DNA of 64,000 bases, taken from Bacillus infantis NRRL B-14911 (lineage in GTDB: Bacteria; Bacillota; Bacilli; Bacillales; Cytobacillaceae). Below, piece by piece: positions 50,934 to 60,255 of the stretch (its first letter is position 1; every line of letters starts with the position of its first letter). The stretch lies in assembly GCF_000473245.1 (NCBI RefSeq), contig NC_022524.1, positions 2,628,501 through 2,692,500 on the forward strand, given 5' to 3'. A program made the position numbers and the translations under genes. The notes beneath the pieces were generated by a model, which saw only the letters and a program-made list of their open reading frames with translations, did not search any database and had not been told where the DNA came from.

Positions 50934-51248
50934 CTATTCTTTTAACGCTTCCTCCGTGATCCTGGTCATGTGCTGCATTCTTTGATAATCCAGGAGCAGC
51001 ATTTCCTTTCCTTTTTCGCTGATGACGAATACCTTCCGCCTGCTGTCATCGCTTTTAACAGGCTGAATGAATTTCAGCTTCTGCAGATTTTCCAATGCTC
51101 CATACAATGTACCTGCAGCCATCCTGACTTCCCCGCCGCTCAGCTCTTCTACCTTCTGAAGGATAATGTAGCCGTGTGCCGGTTCGAGCAATGATAATAA
51201 AATATAATAAACCGTTTCTGTAAGCGGGAGATGCTTATCTCTTTTCAT
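50934..51248 (-). CDS. PadR-like transcriptional repressor
   Basis: The protein has 104 residues from ATG 51248, with GGAGGG upstream; an in-frame start at 51275 has none. Winged-helix PadR motifs are LPLTETVYYILLSLLEPAHG, then AAGTLYGALENLQKLKFIQP and SRRKVFVISEKGKEMLLLDY. PadR proteins repress small membrane or efflux genes and are often self-regulated. The inverted repeats just upstream fit. It is co-transcribed with the DUF2812 gene. Confidence 0.9.
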   Translation of the reverse strand: MKRDKHLPLTETVYYILLSLLEPAHGYIILQKVEELSGGEVRMAAGTLYGALENLQKLKFIQPVKSDDSRRKVFVISEKGKEMLLLDYQRMQHMTRITEEALKE

Positions 51249-51270
51249 ATTGCCCTCCTCTTTAATCTTG

Positions 51271-51323
51271 TTCAACTGTATAGTTTTAGTTTATACAGTC
51301 AAACTGAATAATTCAACTGTATA
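51271..51323 (-). promoter_or_regulatory. Operator of the padR/DUF2812 operon
   Basis: ACTGTATA (51275-51282) and TATACAGT (51292-51299) form a perfect eight-base inverted repeat with nine bases between. TTCAACTGTATA also repeats directly at 51271-51282 and 51312-51323. The site lies just before the ribosome site of the PadR-like gene and fits autorepression. Confidence 0.65.
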
Positions 51324-51406
51324 CTTACCTATTTTTCCATAAAACAGGAAAACCACCACAACCTGCAGAAAACATACTTAGTGACTGACAGAAAGGAGGA
51401 AACAAA

Positions 51407-52180
51407 TTGACAAAACTCACTTCTATTCAGGGCTGGCTGGCACCACATTCAATCGAATGGTATGAACAGCTCGGCAAATTGGAAGGAAAATATCTGTATC
51501 CTTGGGATTCATTCATTAATGAGCCGAATGGAGAATCTATATTTGACAGCGAGGCTGAAGAATTGTCGGTCAATCAGAAAGTTCTTGACGTGGGGTGCGG
51601 GGAAGGCCGTTTTACCATGCACTTTGCCTCATTTGCCAAGGAAATTGTGGGGGTTGATGCATCAGAGGCGTTCATCATGGAAGGGCATCGACAGCGGATG
51701 CCTAATGTATCTTTTATCAATGCAAATACAAAAAGCGGCCTGCCATTTGCCAATAAGGAGTTTGATTTTGCCTATATTAGAAAAGGACCCACTTCTGCTT
51801 ACCCTCTTTTAAAGAGAGCGGTGAAAGACGGCGGGCATATCCTGGGCCTTCATCCGGGCGACAGTCAGGGCCGGGAATTGCCTGGGTTGTTTCCGGTTCT
51901 ATTTGAAGAAAAAACGGGTACTCCTATTCTAAAAGGACTGGAGAATCGTGCAGAGAATTCCAATTTTACGAATGCGACAATTGAAGAGGTGACCAGTATT
52001 GAATATCTCAAGTCACCGCTGGACGTCATCAAACTGGCCTGTTTCGGACAGCTGCCATCTATAACAGCATTCGTCAAGGAAAAATACGGCTCTGAAATCA
52101 CCAGGATTTTCAATCAGTATGCAGCTTCCAGAGGATTGGCCATTACTCATTCCAGATATATCGTCCGGGCAGCTGTTTAA
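51407..52180 (+). CDS. Class I SAM-dependent methyltransferase
   Basis: The protein has 257 residues. TTG 51407 is the start, with AGGAGG upstream. The SAM-binding motif is VLDVGCGEGRFTMHF near residue 60 and the ribose-binding acidic residue is in VGVDASEAFI. FDFAYIRKGPTS and VKDGGHILGLHPGD follow the fold. It is divergent from the PadR-like gene and may share its control region. The substrate is unknown. Confidence 0.88.
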   Translation: MTKLTSIQGWLAPHSIEWYEQLGKLEGKYLYPWDSFINEPNGESIFDSEAEELSVNQKVLDVGCGEGRFTMHFASFAKEIVGVDASEAFIMEGHRQRMPNVSFINANTKSGLPFANKEFDFAYIRKGPTSAYPLLKRAVKDGGHILGLHPGDSQGRELPGLFPVLFEEKTGTPILKGLENRAENSNFTNATIEEVTSIEYLKSPLDVIKLACFGQLPSITAFVKEKYGSEITRIFNQYAASRGLAITHSRYIVRAAV

Positions 52181-52186
52181 AGCAAG

Positions 52187-52230
52187 GAAAAAAAATGACC
52201 TGTTCTCTCCCTAAAGAAAGCACAGGTCAT
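52187..52230 (-). terminator. Terminator of the M48 protease operon
   Basis: ATGACCTGT (52195-52203) pairs with ACAGGTCAT (52222-52230), with eight T on the minus strand. It separates the operon from the converging methyltransferase gene. Confidence 0.88.
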
Positions 52231-52237
52231 TCATACC

Positions 52238-53941
52238 TTATCTTGTAAAAGACTCCCTCATCCTGTCTGCGGCCCATCTCTTGATCATCCCTTTAGGGGA
52301 AGAGCTGTTTTTCAAGGTTTGCACACGCCAATACATAGGCGGATGGGGCATGAACTGAAATTCAATGAGGCGCCATATAAGCTTGTCGCGTTCAAGCGAG
52401 GAGATGACTCTCCTTTTTTCATCTTTTGCTGCACGGTATTCGGCTGACTGATTGACTTCATGATCCTGCCTTTCTGCCAGATCAGCAAGGCCGCCAGCCA
52501 TTTGGCTATAGCCTCCCTTAAGAAGCTGTGCCCCGAGCTGGTCTGCTCTTACTTCCATCCACTGGGAAATAAAAGATTGATAAATAGGCAGAAACATCAT
52601 GAGGAGCCAGACGCCAATAAAAACCGGAACAGGATATTCAGTAATATCAGGAACCCTGTCTAAAAGAAGCCATGCACATAATGCCAGCATCAAAAAATAG
52701 GCAATCCTCCAGATTTGCGACCAGAGTACATCCCGCTTCTTAACATGTATGGCTTCGTGGGCAAGAATGCTTTCTATGCTTGATGGGGGCAGAGATAATG
52801 TAGCTGTTGTTATTGTTACCATCCCGCGTCCAATATTCATGCCAGTGGCAAGGCCATTATATTGCGGAGAGTCAGTTTCATATACCTTTACTCCCGGAAT
52901 CCCCGCCTTTGCAAAAATCCTCTCAGCCATCTGCCTGATTTCTGCATTTTCAATTTCCTTTGCATCCATCGCTATTTTCAAAACTCTATCAGACAGGTAT
53001 AAATTGATGAGCCAATACAGGAAAGCTGAGGCTGCAATGGCCCAGGAATTCGCCTCCAGGAAATAGAGGATAAGAATGATCGATGTGTATGCTGAGATTC
53101 CTTTGACTGTGACCGCATAGTAAAGCTTTCCCGCCAGCCGCTTCAAATTTTTCCAGTGGTAAAGAGGAAGAACAGCTGCAGCTTCTTTTCCTGTTTGGCA
53201 TTCCGGATAGCAGCTGATCATTTCTTTCAGCCTGTCTGTATCGGCTATATTGAGGTAGATCGTTTCATTTGCAGACCCTAAACGCTGAACTTGCCCCAGA
53301 CTAGTTGTAAAATCGCTGTTTGAAGTAAATAGAGTCAGCAGGGGGTGAAGCCTCAAAATATCTGCCGCTTCTTCTTCCCTGTATTCTTTCAAAGCATACA
53401 GAGGCAGCTCTCTGCAATCGAGCCTGGAAACAATGAACAGCATATTGTTTTCTTCAGAAAAATAGATTCTTAAAGTAACAAAGACTATTACACGTTTTCC
53501 CAGTTCTGCCCCGGCAGCTATTAGGCCGAAAAGGAGAAATACCTTAAGCGGACTGGCCTCAGGACCATATATCAAAAACAAAATGGCTCCCAGAAAGACG
53601 GCCAGGCTGATTAGAATATCAGTCCAGATTCTAGCTGCATTCCGGCTGACTATCCATTCTTCCGCCTCTATCCTGCCCAGCTCCTCTTTCAGCTCCCTGT
53701 ACTTTCTATAGCCGATTCCCGCCAGAAAAAGGGAGAAATAGGAAGTAGAAAGAAGGGAAATCAGCAAAAGGCTATCCAGAAATCCATTTTTATAAATCAT
53801 CCAGCCGATAAAAGCAGCAGCCAGCAGGATTTCAGCGGCAGCTGCCCATTTTCGGTGATTAATCCCGATCAGCAGACCGATTCCGGCAATGGCAAATCCC
53901 CAAAATATCGGGAACATCATTTCAGTTATACTAGGCAGCAT
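52238..53941 (-). CDS. M48-family membrane metalloprotease (HtpX-like)
   Basis: The protein has 567 residues. Several membrane helices lie in the N-terminal half. The zinc motif is SILAHEAIHVKKRDVLWSQ (HExxH) around residue 390, and the third ligand lies in WMEVRADQLGAQLL about 80 residues later. It is the last gene of a four-gene operon with a response regulator, kinase and lipoprotein. M48 proteases degrade misfolded membrane proteins, so an envelope-stress circuit is inferred. Confidence 0.85.
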   Translation of the reverse strand: MLPSITEMMFPIFWGFAIAGIGLLIGINHRKWAAAAEILLAAAFIGWMIYKNGFLDSLLLISLLSTSYFSLFLAGIGYRKYRELKEELGRIEAEEWIVSRNAARIWTDILISLAVFLGAILFLIYGPEASPLKVFLLFGLIAAGAELGKRVIVFVTLRIYFSEENNMLFIVSRLDCRELPLYALKEYREEEAADILRLHPLLTLFTSNSDFTTSLGQVQRLGSANETIYLNIADTDRLKEMISCYPECQTGKEAAAVLPLYHWKNLKRLAGKLYYAVTVKGISAYTSIILILYFLEANSWAIAASAFLYWLINLYLSDRVLKIAMDAKEIENAEIRQMAERIFAKAGIPGVKVYETDSPQYNGLATGMNIGRGMVTITTATLSLPPSSIESILAHEAIHVKKRDVLWSQIWRIAYFLMLALCAWLLLDRVPDITEYPVPVFIGVWLLMMFLPIYQSFISQWMEVRADQLGAQLLKGGYSQMAGGLADLAERQDHEVNQSAEYRAAKDEKRRVISSLERDKLIWRLIEFQFMPHPPMYWRVQTLKNSSSPKGMIKRWAADRMRESFTR

Positions 53942-53953
53942 GATTCTCCTCCT

Positions 53954-55015
53954 TTAGCTGACAGGCTCCATGTCTTCAAGTTCCTTAATGACTTCCTCTT
54001 TGCTCAAATCAGGATGTTCAATCATCAGCACATAGCGGAGTCCCTCTTCATCCCAGCTGATCATGCGGAGTTCTTTCTCAAAAGAACCAGCTGTATTCCT
54101 TACAGTGACTCCCTCTCCGCCAAGATCCATATCCTCTCCTTCAGGAACCGGGAATGTTGAAATGCTGTAGCTCGGTATATCGTCTTTGGAATAATAGGCA
54201 GTCACCTCGGTCCGTGCCAATTCTCCGCCAAGCTCTGTCCATTCAATTCTCTCTAAGCTTTCTTCCAGGATCAGGATTGGCCTGCCCAACTTTTCTGCAG
54301 CCTGCTCTGCAGTGCCCTCAGTTGCTTCCATACTGGAATCGATCGATACGATCTCAACATCTTCTGGCAGATTTGCCTTAAATTCATCAGCTGCAAAATC
54401 CGGGGAAAAATCAACACTTTCATAGATTACTTCTGATCGGTTATCCCCTGAATTGGAAACTGACTTTATCGGAAACCATGTTTTTTTGTCAACCCAGAAT
54501 TCCATATCGCCAAGCAGGTTTTCCTTTGACTTGGCATTTATTTTCAAATGATAAACATCCCTTCCGATCATCTCTTCTTCACCGGCCACTTCATATGAAT
54601 GCGTGCCGCTGAGATTTTCAAGCATACCGGTGATCTGCTCTTTTTGCGTCATAGCAGCTGGAAGCTCAGCTCCACTGATATCTATTGATTGTGCCGTATT
54701 GCTTCCTTCCTCATAGCTGATGAGCTGTTTGCCGTCATTGATGGCAATGAACCGCATTCCATTTTCTCCGCTGTTCTCCATGATGATTTTCCTTTTTCCG
54801 TCTTTGTCTGCATATTCTTCAAAAGACGCATCCTCGGTGAGTTCACCATCACTATAAATCTTGTAAGATCCTTTTCCAAAATAAGCTGCAGGTTCTTTTC
54901 CGGACTCAAGTACATTGGAAACGATCTCATCTGAAGAAACATTGATGCTTCCGCTGCAGCCTGATAGAATCATGACCGCTGCACCTGCTGCTGTTATCAT
55001 CTTTTTAAATCTCAT
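53954..55015 (-). CDS. Lipoprotein with a LolA-like carrier fold (YdcC-like)
   Basis: The protein has about 353 residues from ATG 55015, with AGGAAGG upstream, overlapping the kinase gene by 11 bases. The lipobox is MILSGCSG (Cys near residue 20). The body resembles the Bacillus sporulation-linked YdcC and LolA/LppX carriers: YFGKGSYKIYSDGELTED, then IGRDVYHLKINAKSKENLLG and DMEFWVDKKTWFPIKSVSNS. It is anchored outside the membrane beside the kinase and may present its signal. That role is inferred. Confidence 0.83.
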   Translation of the reverse strand: MRFKKMITAAGAAVMILSGCSGSINVSSDEIVSNVLESGKEPAAYFGKGSYKIYSDGELTEDASFEEYADKDGKRKIIMENSGENGMRFIAINDGKQLISYEEGSNTAQSIDISGAELPAAMTQKEQITGMLENLSGTHSYEVAGEEEMIGRDVYHLKINAKSKENLLGDMEFWVDKKTWFPIKSVSNSGDNRSEVIYESVDFSPDFAADEFKANLPEDVEIVSIDSSMEATEGTAEQAAEKLGRPILILEESLERIEWTELGGELARTEVTAYYSKDDIPSYSISTFPVPEGEDMDLGGEGVTVRNTAGSFEKELRMISWDEEGLRYVLMIEHPDLSKEEVIKELEDMEPVS

Positions 55016-56480
55016 TCTTGGTTTCCTTCCTTTCTCTAATCCAGCAGGCAAAAAGGGTTCCATCACCTTCACTGGACCATACACTGATTTTTCCTTCATG
55101 CTGCTCCATCAGCATTTTGCTGATGCTCAGCCCGATACCGGAGCTCCCTCCACGAGCCCTTGAATCTTCACCCTGGACAAATGGGAGAAAGATAGTCTTC
55201 TGCAGCTGTTCCGGGATATAGCTTCCTTCATTTTGTACCAGAAGTACTGCTCCACCTTTTCTCCACTTTTCCAGTTCATTTCTAAATGGAGAGTAAACAG
55301 CTTCAGGCAGTGATTCATTTGCAGAGACAGCAGCTGCCAGGATGGTGCTGCCTTCACCGGTATGCCGGATGGCGTTTGCCATTAGATTATCAGCTATCCT
55401 AAGCATTTGGCTTGCATTCAGGCTGTATATCCCGCTGACCTTTGTTTCCACTTGCAGACTGATTCCTTTTTTTAGGCAGGGCTCTTCATATCCGGCCAAT
55501 AGATATTCAAAAAACTCTTCACCTTCCACCTCTGCCAGTTCAATTTTTTTCTGGCCGGTCTGCAGGGATGCATAAAGGGCGAGATCATCGATCAGCTGCT
55601 TCATGTAGCCGAGCTTCTCCAGCAGTATTTCTTTATATTCACTGCTTTCCTCTGCACTTAATGGCCGGCTGCCAGTCAATGCTTCTGCATAAGCCTGGAT
55701 AACAGTGAGCGGCGTTTTCATATCATGTGACAATGCTGCTAAAATAAATTCCTTTTCCTTCTGCTGCTGTACGATTTCCTCCTGGGACTTCTCCAGCTGA
55801 GTTTTCATCTGATAAAAGCCTTCGTAAAGTGCACCAATTTCATCTCCTGCAGTCTGTTCTTTTTCTATTGGCATTCCGCCGGCAAAAAGCTCCATCTGGT
55901 TTTCAAGCCGCTGCAGGGGCCGATTCAGCTTTCGGTTTATCACGAGCGCTGCTGCCGCATACACTGCCAGCAGGAAGACGGCTAATGATGCCCCATAAAG
56001 GAGGGTGCGGTTTTCAACGCCTTTCATCCAGGTCTGCCGGGCAAAGGTGACCTCATAAATCCCTATCAAGTTGCCATCCGCAAATACCGGTTTTTTCACC
56101 ACATAAGATCTCATGTTTTTTTCCATTTCATGGAGCCCTTTATACAGATCTTCCTGCCTCCTCTGCTGGAGCCTGTTCACTGACAGGTCTTCAAGGGAGG
56201 AAAAAAGAGAGACTCCATCCGGGCGGTAAAGAGAAATTTTGAGCTTATCGCTGGATAGCTGTTTGATCTGTTCGTACCGGCTGGCCGGCTGGATCTGATA
56301 AAGATCATTGTTATCCAGTTTGGGGCTGAGCTCCTGCATTGTTTGCTGCACTTCCATGTATTCCGTAATATCTCTTTGTTTGTCCCACTCAGATATGCTC
56401 GAGTACAGCAGAAAAAGAAACAGCAGAGGAAGCAGCATCACGGCGAGATAACTGATTCTGAGCCAGGTTTTAATTTTCAT
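55005..56480 (-). CDS. Membrane sensor histidine kinase
   Basis: The protein has about 491 residues from ATG 56480. Two N-terminal helices flank an extracellular sensor of about 150 residues, followed by a HAMP-like stretch (NRKLNRPLQRLENQMELFAG). The H-box is SHDMKTPLTVIQ, the N-box NLMANAIRHTG, and the G-boxes SYIPEQ and GGSSGIGLSISKML. It overlaps both its response-regulator gene (11 bases) and the lipoprotein gene (11 bases), so it is tightly coupled to both. Confidence 0.9.
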   Translation of the reverse strand: MKIKTWLRISYLAVMLLPLLFLFLLYSSISEWDKQRDITEYMEVQQTMQELSPKLDNNDLYQIQPASRYEQIKQLSSDKLKISLYRPDGVSLFSSLEDLSVNRLQQRRQEDLYKGLHEMEKNMRSYVVKKPVFADGNLIGIYEVTFARQTWMKGVENRTLLYGASLAVFLLAVYAAAALVINRKLNRPLQRLENQMELFAGGMPIEKEQTAGDEIGALYEGFYQMKTQLEKSQEEIVQQQKEKEFILAALSHDMKTPLTVIQAYAEALTGSRPLSAEESSEYKEILLEKLGYMKQLIDDLALYASLQTGQKKIELAEVEGEEFFEYLLAGYEEPCLKKGISLQVETKVSGIYSLNASQMLRIADNLMANAIRHTGEGSTILAAAVSANESLPEAVYSPFRNELEKWRKGGAVLLVQNEGSYIPEQLQKTIFLPFVQGEDSRARGGSSGIGLSISKMLMEQHEGKISVWSSEGDGTLFACWIRERKETKNEI

Positions 56481-57186
56481 CCTTATCTTCTCCAATGAAA
56501 CGGTAGCCGGAACCCCAAACTGTCTGTATAAAAACAGCTGACCTGGAAGTATCCTTCAGCTTGCTGCGCAGGCTTTTGATATGCACGGTTACCGTATTGC
56601 TTGCAGAAATATCCTCCTGTTTCCAGATCATTTCAAGCAGAGCTTCTTTCGAAAAAGTTTCAAAAGGATTTTTAGCCAGGAGATGCAGCAGCTCATATTC
56701 CTTTGCAGTCAGATTCAGCAATTGACCGTCCAAGTGAACCGCTTTTTGAGAAAAGTCGATTGAAAGGCCATTATGATAGACATTCACCTTGCTGGTATCA
56801 TTTACTCCCTGATATCTTCTGTACCTGCGTAAATGGGAGGTAATTCTGGCACTCAGCTCTTCAAGGCTGAACGGCTTTGTGATATAATCATCCGCTCCCA
56901 GGTTAAAGCCTTTCACCTTGCTTTCATCTTCTGACCTTGCACTGATGATCAGCATTGGAATTTCATGCGTCTTCCGGATGGTCCGCAGCAGCGTGAAACC
57001 GTCCAGCTCAGGAAGCATTAGATCGACAAGCACAAGATCAAAGGCCTCTGCAGCAAATTCCTCCAGCCCCTCTTTTCCGGTAGATGCCCATGCCACACTG
57101 AAACCATACTTCCGTAAATGATCACTAATGATTTTGGCGATCTGCCCATCATCCTCCACGAGCAGCAGTCTTGCTTGCTTTGCCAT
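56470..57186 (-). CDS. OmpR-family response regulator
   Basis: The protein has 238 residues. The receiver has LLVEDDGQIAKI, the phospho-Asp in LVDLMLPELDGFTLL and the lysine YITKPF. The DNA-binding domain ends NTVTVHIKSLRSKLKDTSRS. It heads the four-gene operon (regulator, kinase, lipoprotein, M48 protease). A TATAAT box (57208-57213) and a perfect 12-base palindrome (57220-57231) lie just upstream and suggest autoregulation. Confidence 0.92.
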   Translation of the reverse strand: MAKQARLLLVEDDGQIAKIISDHLRKYGFSVAWASTGKEGLEEFAAEAFDLVLVDLMLPELDGFTLLRTIRKTHEIPMLIISARSEDESKVKGFNLGADDYITKPFSLEELSARITSHLRRYRRYQGVNDTSKVNVYHNGLSIDFSQKAVHLDGQLLNLTAKEYELLHLLAKNPFETFSKEALLEMIWKQEDISASNTVTVHIKSLRSKLKDTSRSAVFIQTVWGSGYRFIGEDKDEN

Positions 57187-57207
57187 ATGCCCCTCCCCTT
57201 CCAGTCC

Positions 57208-57231
57208 ATTATATAAAATGATACATGTATC
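57208..57231 (-). promoter_or_regulatory. Promoter -10 and palindrome of the response-regulator operon
   Basis: TATAAT at 57208-57213 is followed upstream by the perfect palindrome GATACATGTATC (57220-57231). That placement lets a regulator control the promoter. The expected -35 is not clear, which is common where an activator is needed. Confidence 0.5.
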
Positions 57232-57261
57232 TAAGAAAACTTTATAAACACTTCATAATTT

Positions 57262-57299
57262 CAAAAAAAATAAAACTGCCAGGCCCGTTCCCAGCAGTT
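57262..57299 (-). terminator. Terminator-like hairpin upstream of the regulator promoter
   Basis: AACTGC (57274-57279) pairs with GCAGTT (57294-57299), with a T-rich minus-strand tract beyond it. It points left but no minus-strand gene precedes it, so it may block stray transcription. Confidence 0.5.
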
Positions 57300-57424
57300 C
57301 AAATTTCAAACCATCTTTTACCTTTTATTCTAATTATTATATTGATATATTACAACACTATTAATTCTGTTTAAAAAGGGATTCGCCCCTTTTTGCAGAA
57401 AGTAGTATATAAAGGAGTGGTTCA

Positions 57425-57748
57425 GTGAAACCGGGAGAATTATATATTATGAAAGGTAGCGGCGGAAATTATAGCCTCGTCAGATTGGCCAAGGGAATTT
57501 ATATGGGGAGCAAGAAAATAAAAAATCTTATAACAGAAGATTTTTATGTTGATTTTCAATGCCTTTCTCCTGTGGAACAAAAAAACCAGGTTCAATCTCT
57601 TGAGGCGGACATATTTTTTAATAATGGCATACATGTGTCTCCAATAGCAGCATGCGGAGAATGCGGTCAGAAGGTAATAGCCTCTGAATCTGATATTTGT
57701 ACACGCTGCGGCACGATTTTCTGCCATACACATTCATGCAGCTGTTAA
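57425..57748 (+). CDS. Small protein with a C-terminal zinc ribbon
   Basis: The protein has 107 residues. GTG 57425 has AAAGGAG upstream. The first 75 residues are a soluble domain (PGELYIMKGSGGNYSLVRLA onward) that I do not recognise. The C-terminus ACGECGQKVIASESDICTRC forms a zinc ribbon (CxxC...CxxC), followed by a Cys/His-rich tail, HTHSCSC. It may bind nucleic acid or a protein partner. A terminator follows. Confidence 0.7.
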   Translation: MKPGELYIMKGSGGNYSLVRLAKGIYMGSKKIKNLITEDFYVDFQCLSPVEQKNQVQSLEADIFFNNGIHVSPIAACGECGQKVIASESDICTRCGTIFCHTHSCSC

Positions 57749-57757
57749 TTGACGGCA

Positions 57758-57789
57758 GATGGGCCTACCCAATGGGACCATCTTTTTTT
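57758..57789 (+). terminator. Terminator of the zinc-ribbon gene
   Basis: GATGG (57758-57762) pairs with CCATC (57778-57782) and seven T follow. To its right a perfect palindrome TGACCGGTCA lies at 57815-57824, with no assigned role. The rest of the 57790-58037 gap holds no gene that I see. Confidence 0.75.
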
Positions 57790-58037
57790 CGGTAAAAAAA
57801 TATTTTCCTGGACTTGACCGGTCAGCCAGCTTCTCCACACAATTCCCCTGCATTTTTCTCCAGATACCGTAGCGTTTCAGCTACATCTGCCAAATACCGC
57901 CAAGCACTGCCATAAATAGACATAAATGCTTATCGATTGTGGCGGAATTACCTGTTAGTATTAGAGTAAGAATTCAATAGGGGATCCTTCAGACTTTTCT
58001 TAGTCCCATCCCATCTTGCTGGATAGGAGGAATTAGG

Positions 58038-58373
58038 ATGACCACAAAAAAAGAAATCCGGAATATGCTTCTGAATCTTATGTATTACAGGGATTGTGAC
58101 ATAACCCATATCTTTACGGAGCGGAATTTGCGTATGGAGGTCAGTTTTCTAAAAGAAAGCTACTGTTATTCTCTGATGGTTTCCGTGCCTGTTGAGTCTG
58201 TATTCAATCAGCGGACCTTGAGTTTTCAATCAATCGATTATGCAGCTGGTGCCATTGAACAGATCCTTTTTAATAATGACAACCCGAGCCCCTTTATTTT
58301 CGACCCTTCATCTGATGACCTGCCCATTACTCCTGCCGCCGAACCTATTTCCATCACGATTAAAGGATGTTAA
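58038..58373 (+). CDS. Hypothetical protein
   Basis: The protein has 111 residues. TAGGAGGAATTAGG precedes ATG 58038. It starts MTTKKEIRNMLLNLMYYRDC, then a compact soluble alpha/beta domain, ending with a proline- and aspartate-rich tail (SPFIFDPSSDDLPITPAAEP). There is no signal or membrane helix. I do not recognise the family. The clear ribosome site and isolated unit support a real gene. Confidence 0.6.
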   Translation: MTTKKEIRNMLLNLMYYRDCDITHIFTERNLRMEVSFLKESYCYSLMVSVPVESVFNQRTLSFQSIDYAAGAIEQILFNNDNPSPFIFDPSSDDLPITPAAEPISITIKGC

Positions 58374-58374
58374 G

Positions 58375-58399
58375 AAAAAAAGCACCGCTGACGCGATGC
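58375..58399 (-). terminator. Terminator of the chemoreceptor gene
   Basis: On the minus strand GCATCGC pairs with GCGGTGC (one G-U pair), followed by seven T. Confidence 0.8.
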
Positions 58400-58410
58400 C
58401 AATTGCTTTA

Positions 58411-60099
58411 CTAATTCAATCTGAACCTGCTTACTGATTCATTAAGCTCTTCTGCCATTTTCGCGAGCGATGCAGCTGATTCTGACATTTCATCCATGGA
58501 TGCAAGCTGTTCTTCGGTTGAAGCAGAAACCTCCTGGGTGCTCGAAGCCGACTCCTCGGCTGCAGCAGCTATATCATCGATCGCCCGTACAATATGTTCG
58601 GCTCCTGCTGCAAGCTGCTGCACGGCGGCTGAAACCTCTTCGATCTGTGCTGTGACCCCTGATACAGAGTCCCCAATCTCTTTAAAACTCCCGCCTGCTT
58701 CCTCAACTGCAGATATTCCCCTTTCGACTTCCTTGCCTGCATCGGCCATCGAAGAAATGGCTTTTCCGGTATCCCGCTGAATGGCGGCAATAATACCGGA
58801 TATTTGCTGCGCAGAATCTGCTGACTGCTCGGCAAGCTTCCTGACTTCGTCGGCGACTACTGCAAATCCTTTTCCAGCCTCACCAGCCCGCGCTGCTTCA
58901 ATTGCTGCATTCAATGCAAGCAAATTGGTCTGATCCGCTATCCCGGTAATAGCCTCTATAATATGCGTAATATCATGTGACCGCTGTCCAAGCTTTTTAA
59001 TAACCTCTTCCAGCCCTGCAAAGGTTTCATGAATAGAACTCATTTGTTCGATTGCAGAACCGATCGCCTTGCCGCCCTCTGCTGACAGGCTGACTGCACC
59101 AGCGGCAGTCTCGGAAACAGCAGCCGCATTATCTGCGATTTGCTTTACACCGGCAGACATGCGCCCTACTGTAATAGAAGCCTGCTCTACCGATTGCACC
59201 TGTTTATCAGAACCTGACGCCACGTTATTCATGGCAGCGGCAATCTGTCTTCCTGCAGCCCCTGACTGCTCTGCCCCTGCTGTCAGCTGTTCGGCCGAAG
59301 CTGCCACCTGTTCGGCATTTTCAGCAGTATCTTGGATAACTTTCCTCAAATTATGTGCCATCAGATTAAAAGAATCTGCCAATAGGCCGATTTCATCTTT
59401 GTTCCGGACGTTCAGCTTCCGGACTGCCAGGTTTCCGCCTGCAATTTCCTTTGCTTCAGCCGCAAGAAGCTTAACAGGCCTGGTAATGGTTCTTCCTGTC
59501 AGGATAGCGGCCAGGATGCCTATAAGGATGGCCGCAAATCCGATTAAGGAGACGGCAAGCATAATCCCTGCGGAATCCTTAGACACAGCAGACTGCCCAT
59601 CTGCCATCAGTTCTTCCTGGTATAGGGACAGCTCTTTAACCTTTTTGTTAAAATTCTCCACGATCTGCTGTTTGGATACAAGTATCTCCAGCTGTTCCGT
59701 TTCTCCCTGCTGCTTTAGTTGAAAAACAGACTGGGAAAAAAGATAATATTGCAGTTCAAGTTTATTTAGGTCCTTAAATAATTCCTTCGATTTTTCCCGT
59801 TTGATTGTGGATTGAAGCTCCTTGCTTAATTTTAGATAGGCAGAGTGACCTTCCTCAAACTGCTTCAAATACTTCTCTTCGCCAAGTGCCAGGTAGCTGC
59901 CCTGATTGCTCTGCTGTTCTGCAATATTAATGTTAAGCTCTTTGATTTTCACTAGCTTTGCAGCCCGGTCATCTATCAGCTCTGAATATTGGCTGTCGAT
60001 TGATTTAATTTGCGTAATACTGATCACCGACATCGCTGCCAGCAGTATAAGCACGCCTGAAAACCCCGCAAACAGCTTACTCCCGATTGTCATTCTCAT
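58411..60099 (-). CDS. Methyl-accepting chemotaxis protein
   Basis: The protein has about 562 residues from ATG 60099, with GAGAGGGAG upstream. One N-terminal helix is followed by an extracellular helical sensor (residues ~30-180, four-helix MCP type), a second helix and a HAMP domain ([20 protein letters not shown]). The signalling hairpin contains [20 protein letters not shown], the trimer-contact tip typical of MCPs. It passes ligand information to CheA/CheW. The ligand is unknown. Membrane orientation predicts an external ligand. Confidence 0.93.
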   Translation of the reverse strand: MRMTIGSKLFAGFSGVLILLAAMSVISITQIKSIDSQYSELIDDRAAKLVKIKELNINIAEQQSNQGSYLALGEEKYLKQFEEGHSAYLKLSKELQSTIKREKSKELFKDLNKLELQYYLFSQSVFQLKQQGETEQLEILVSKQQIVENFNKKVKELSLYQEELMADGQSAVSKDSAGIMLAVSLIGFAAILIGILAAILTGRTITRPVKLLAAEAKEIAGGNLAVRKLNVRNKDEIGLLADSFNLMAHNLRKVIQDTAENAEQVAASAEQLTAGAEQSGAAGRQIAAAMNNVASGSDKQVQSVEQASITVGRMSAGVKQIADNAAAVSETAAGAVSLSAEGGKAIGSAIEQMSSIHETFAGLEEVIKKLGQRSHDITHIIEAITGIADQTNLLALNAAIEAARAGEAGKGFAVVADEVRKLAEQSADSAQQISGIIAAIQRDTGKAISSMADAGKEVERGISAVEEAGGSFKEIGDSVSGVTAQIEEVSAAVQQLAAGAEHIVRAIDDIAAAAEESASSTQEVSASTEEQLASMDEMSESAASLAKMAEELNESVSRFRLN

Positions 60100-60255
60100 T
60101 AAGCTCCCTCTCTCTCTGTTGTCAGCTCGTTCATATGACATATCGGCAGATTTTGCAGGTTTTTCAGTTAATGTGCTGAATTCGAACTATTCAGTTATTG
60201 AAGTAAATTCTAAGCCTGTTTTTCAACAGTGCGGACCTCTGCATTCCCTGCATTA

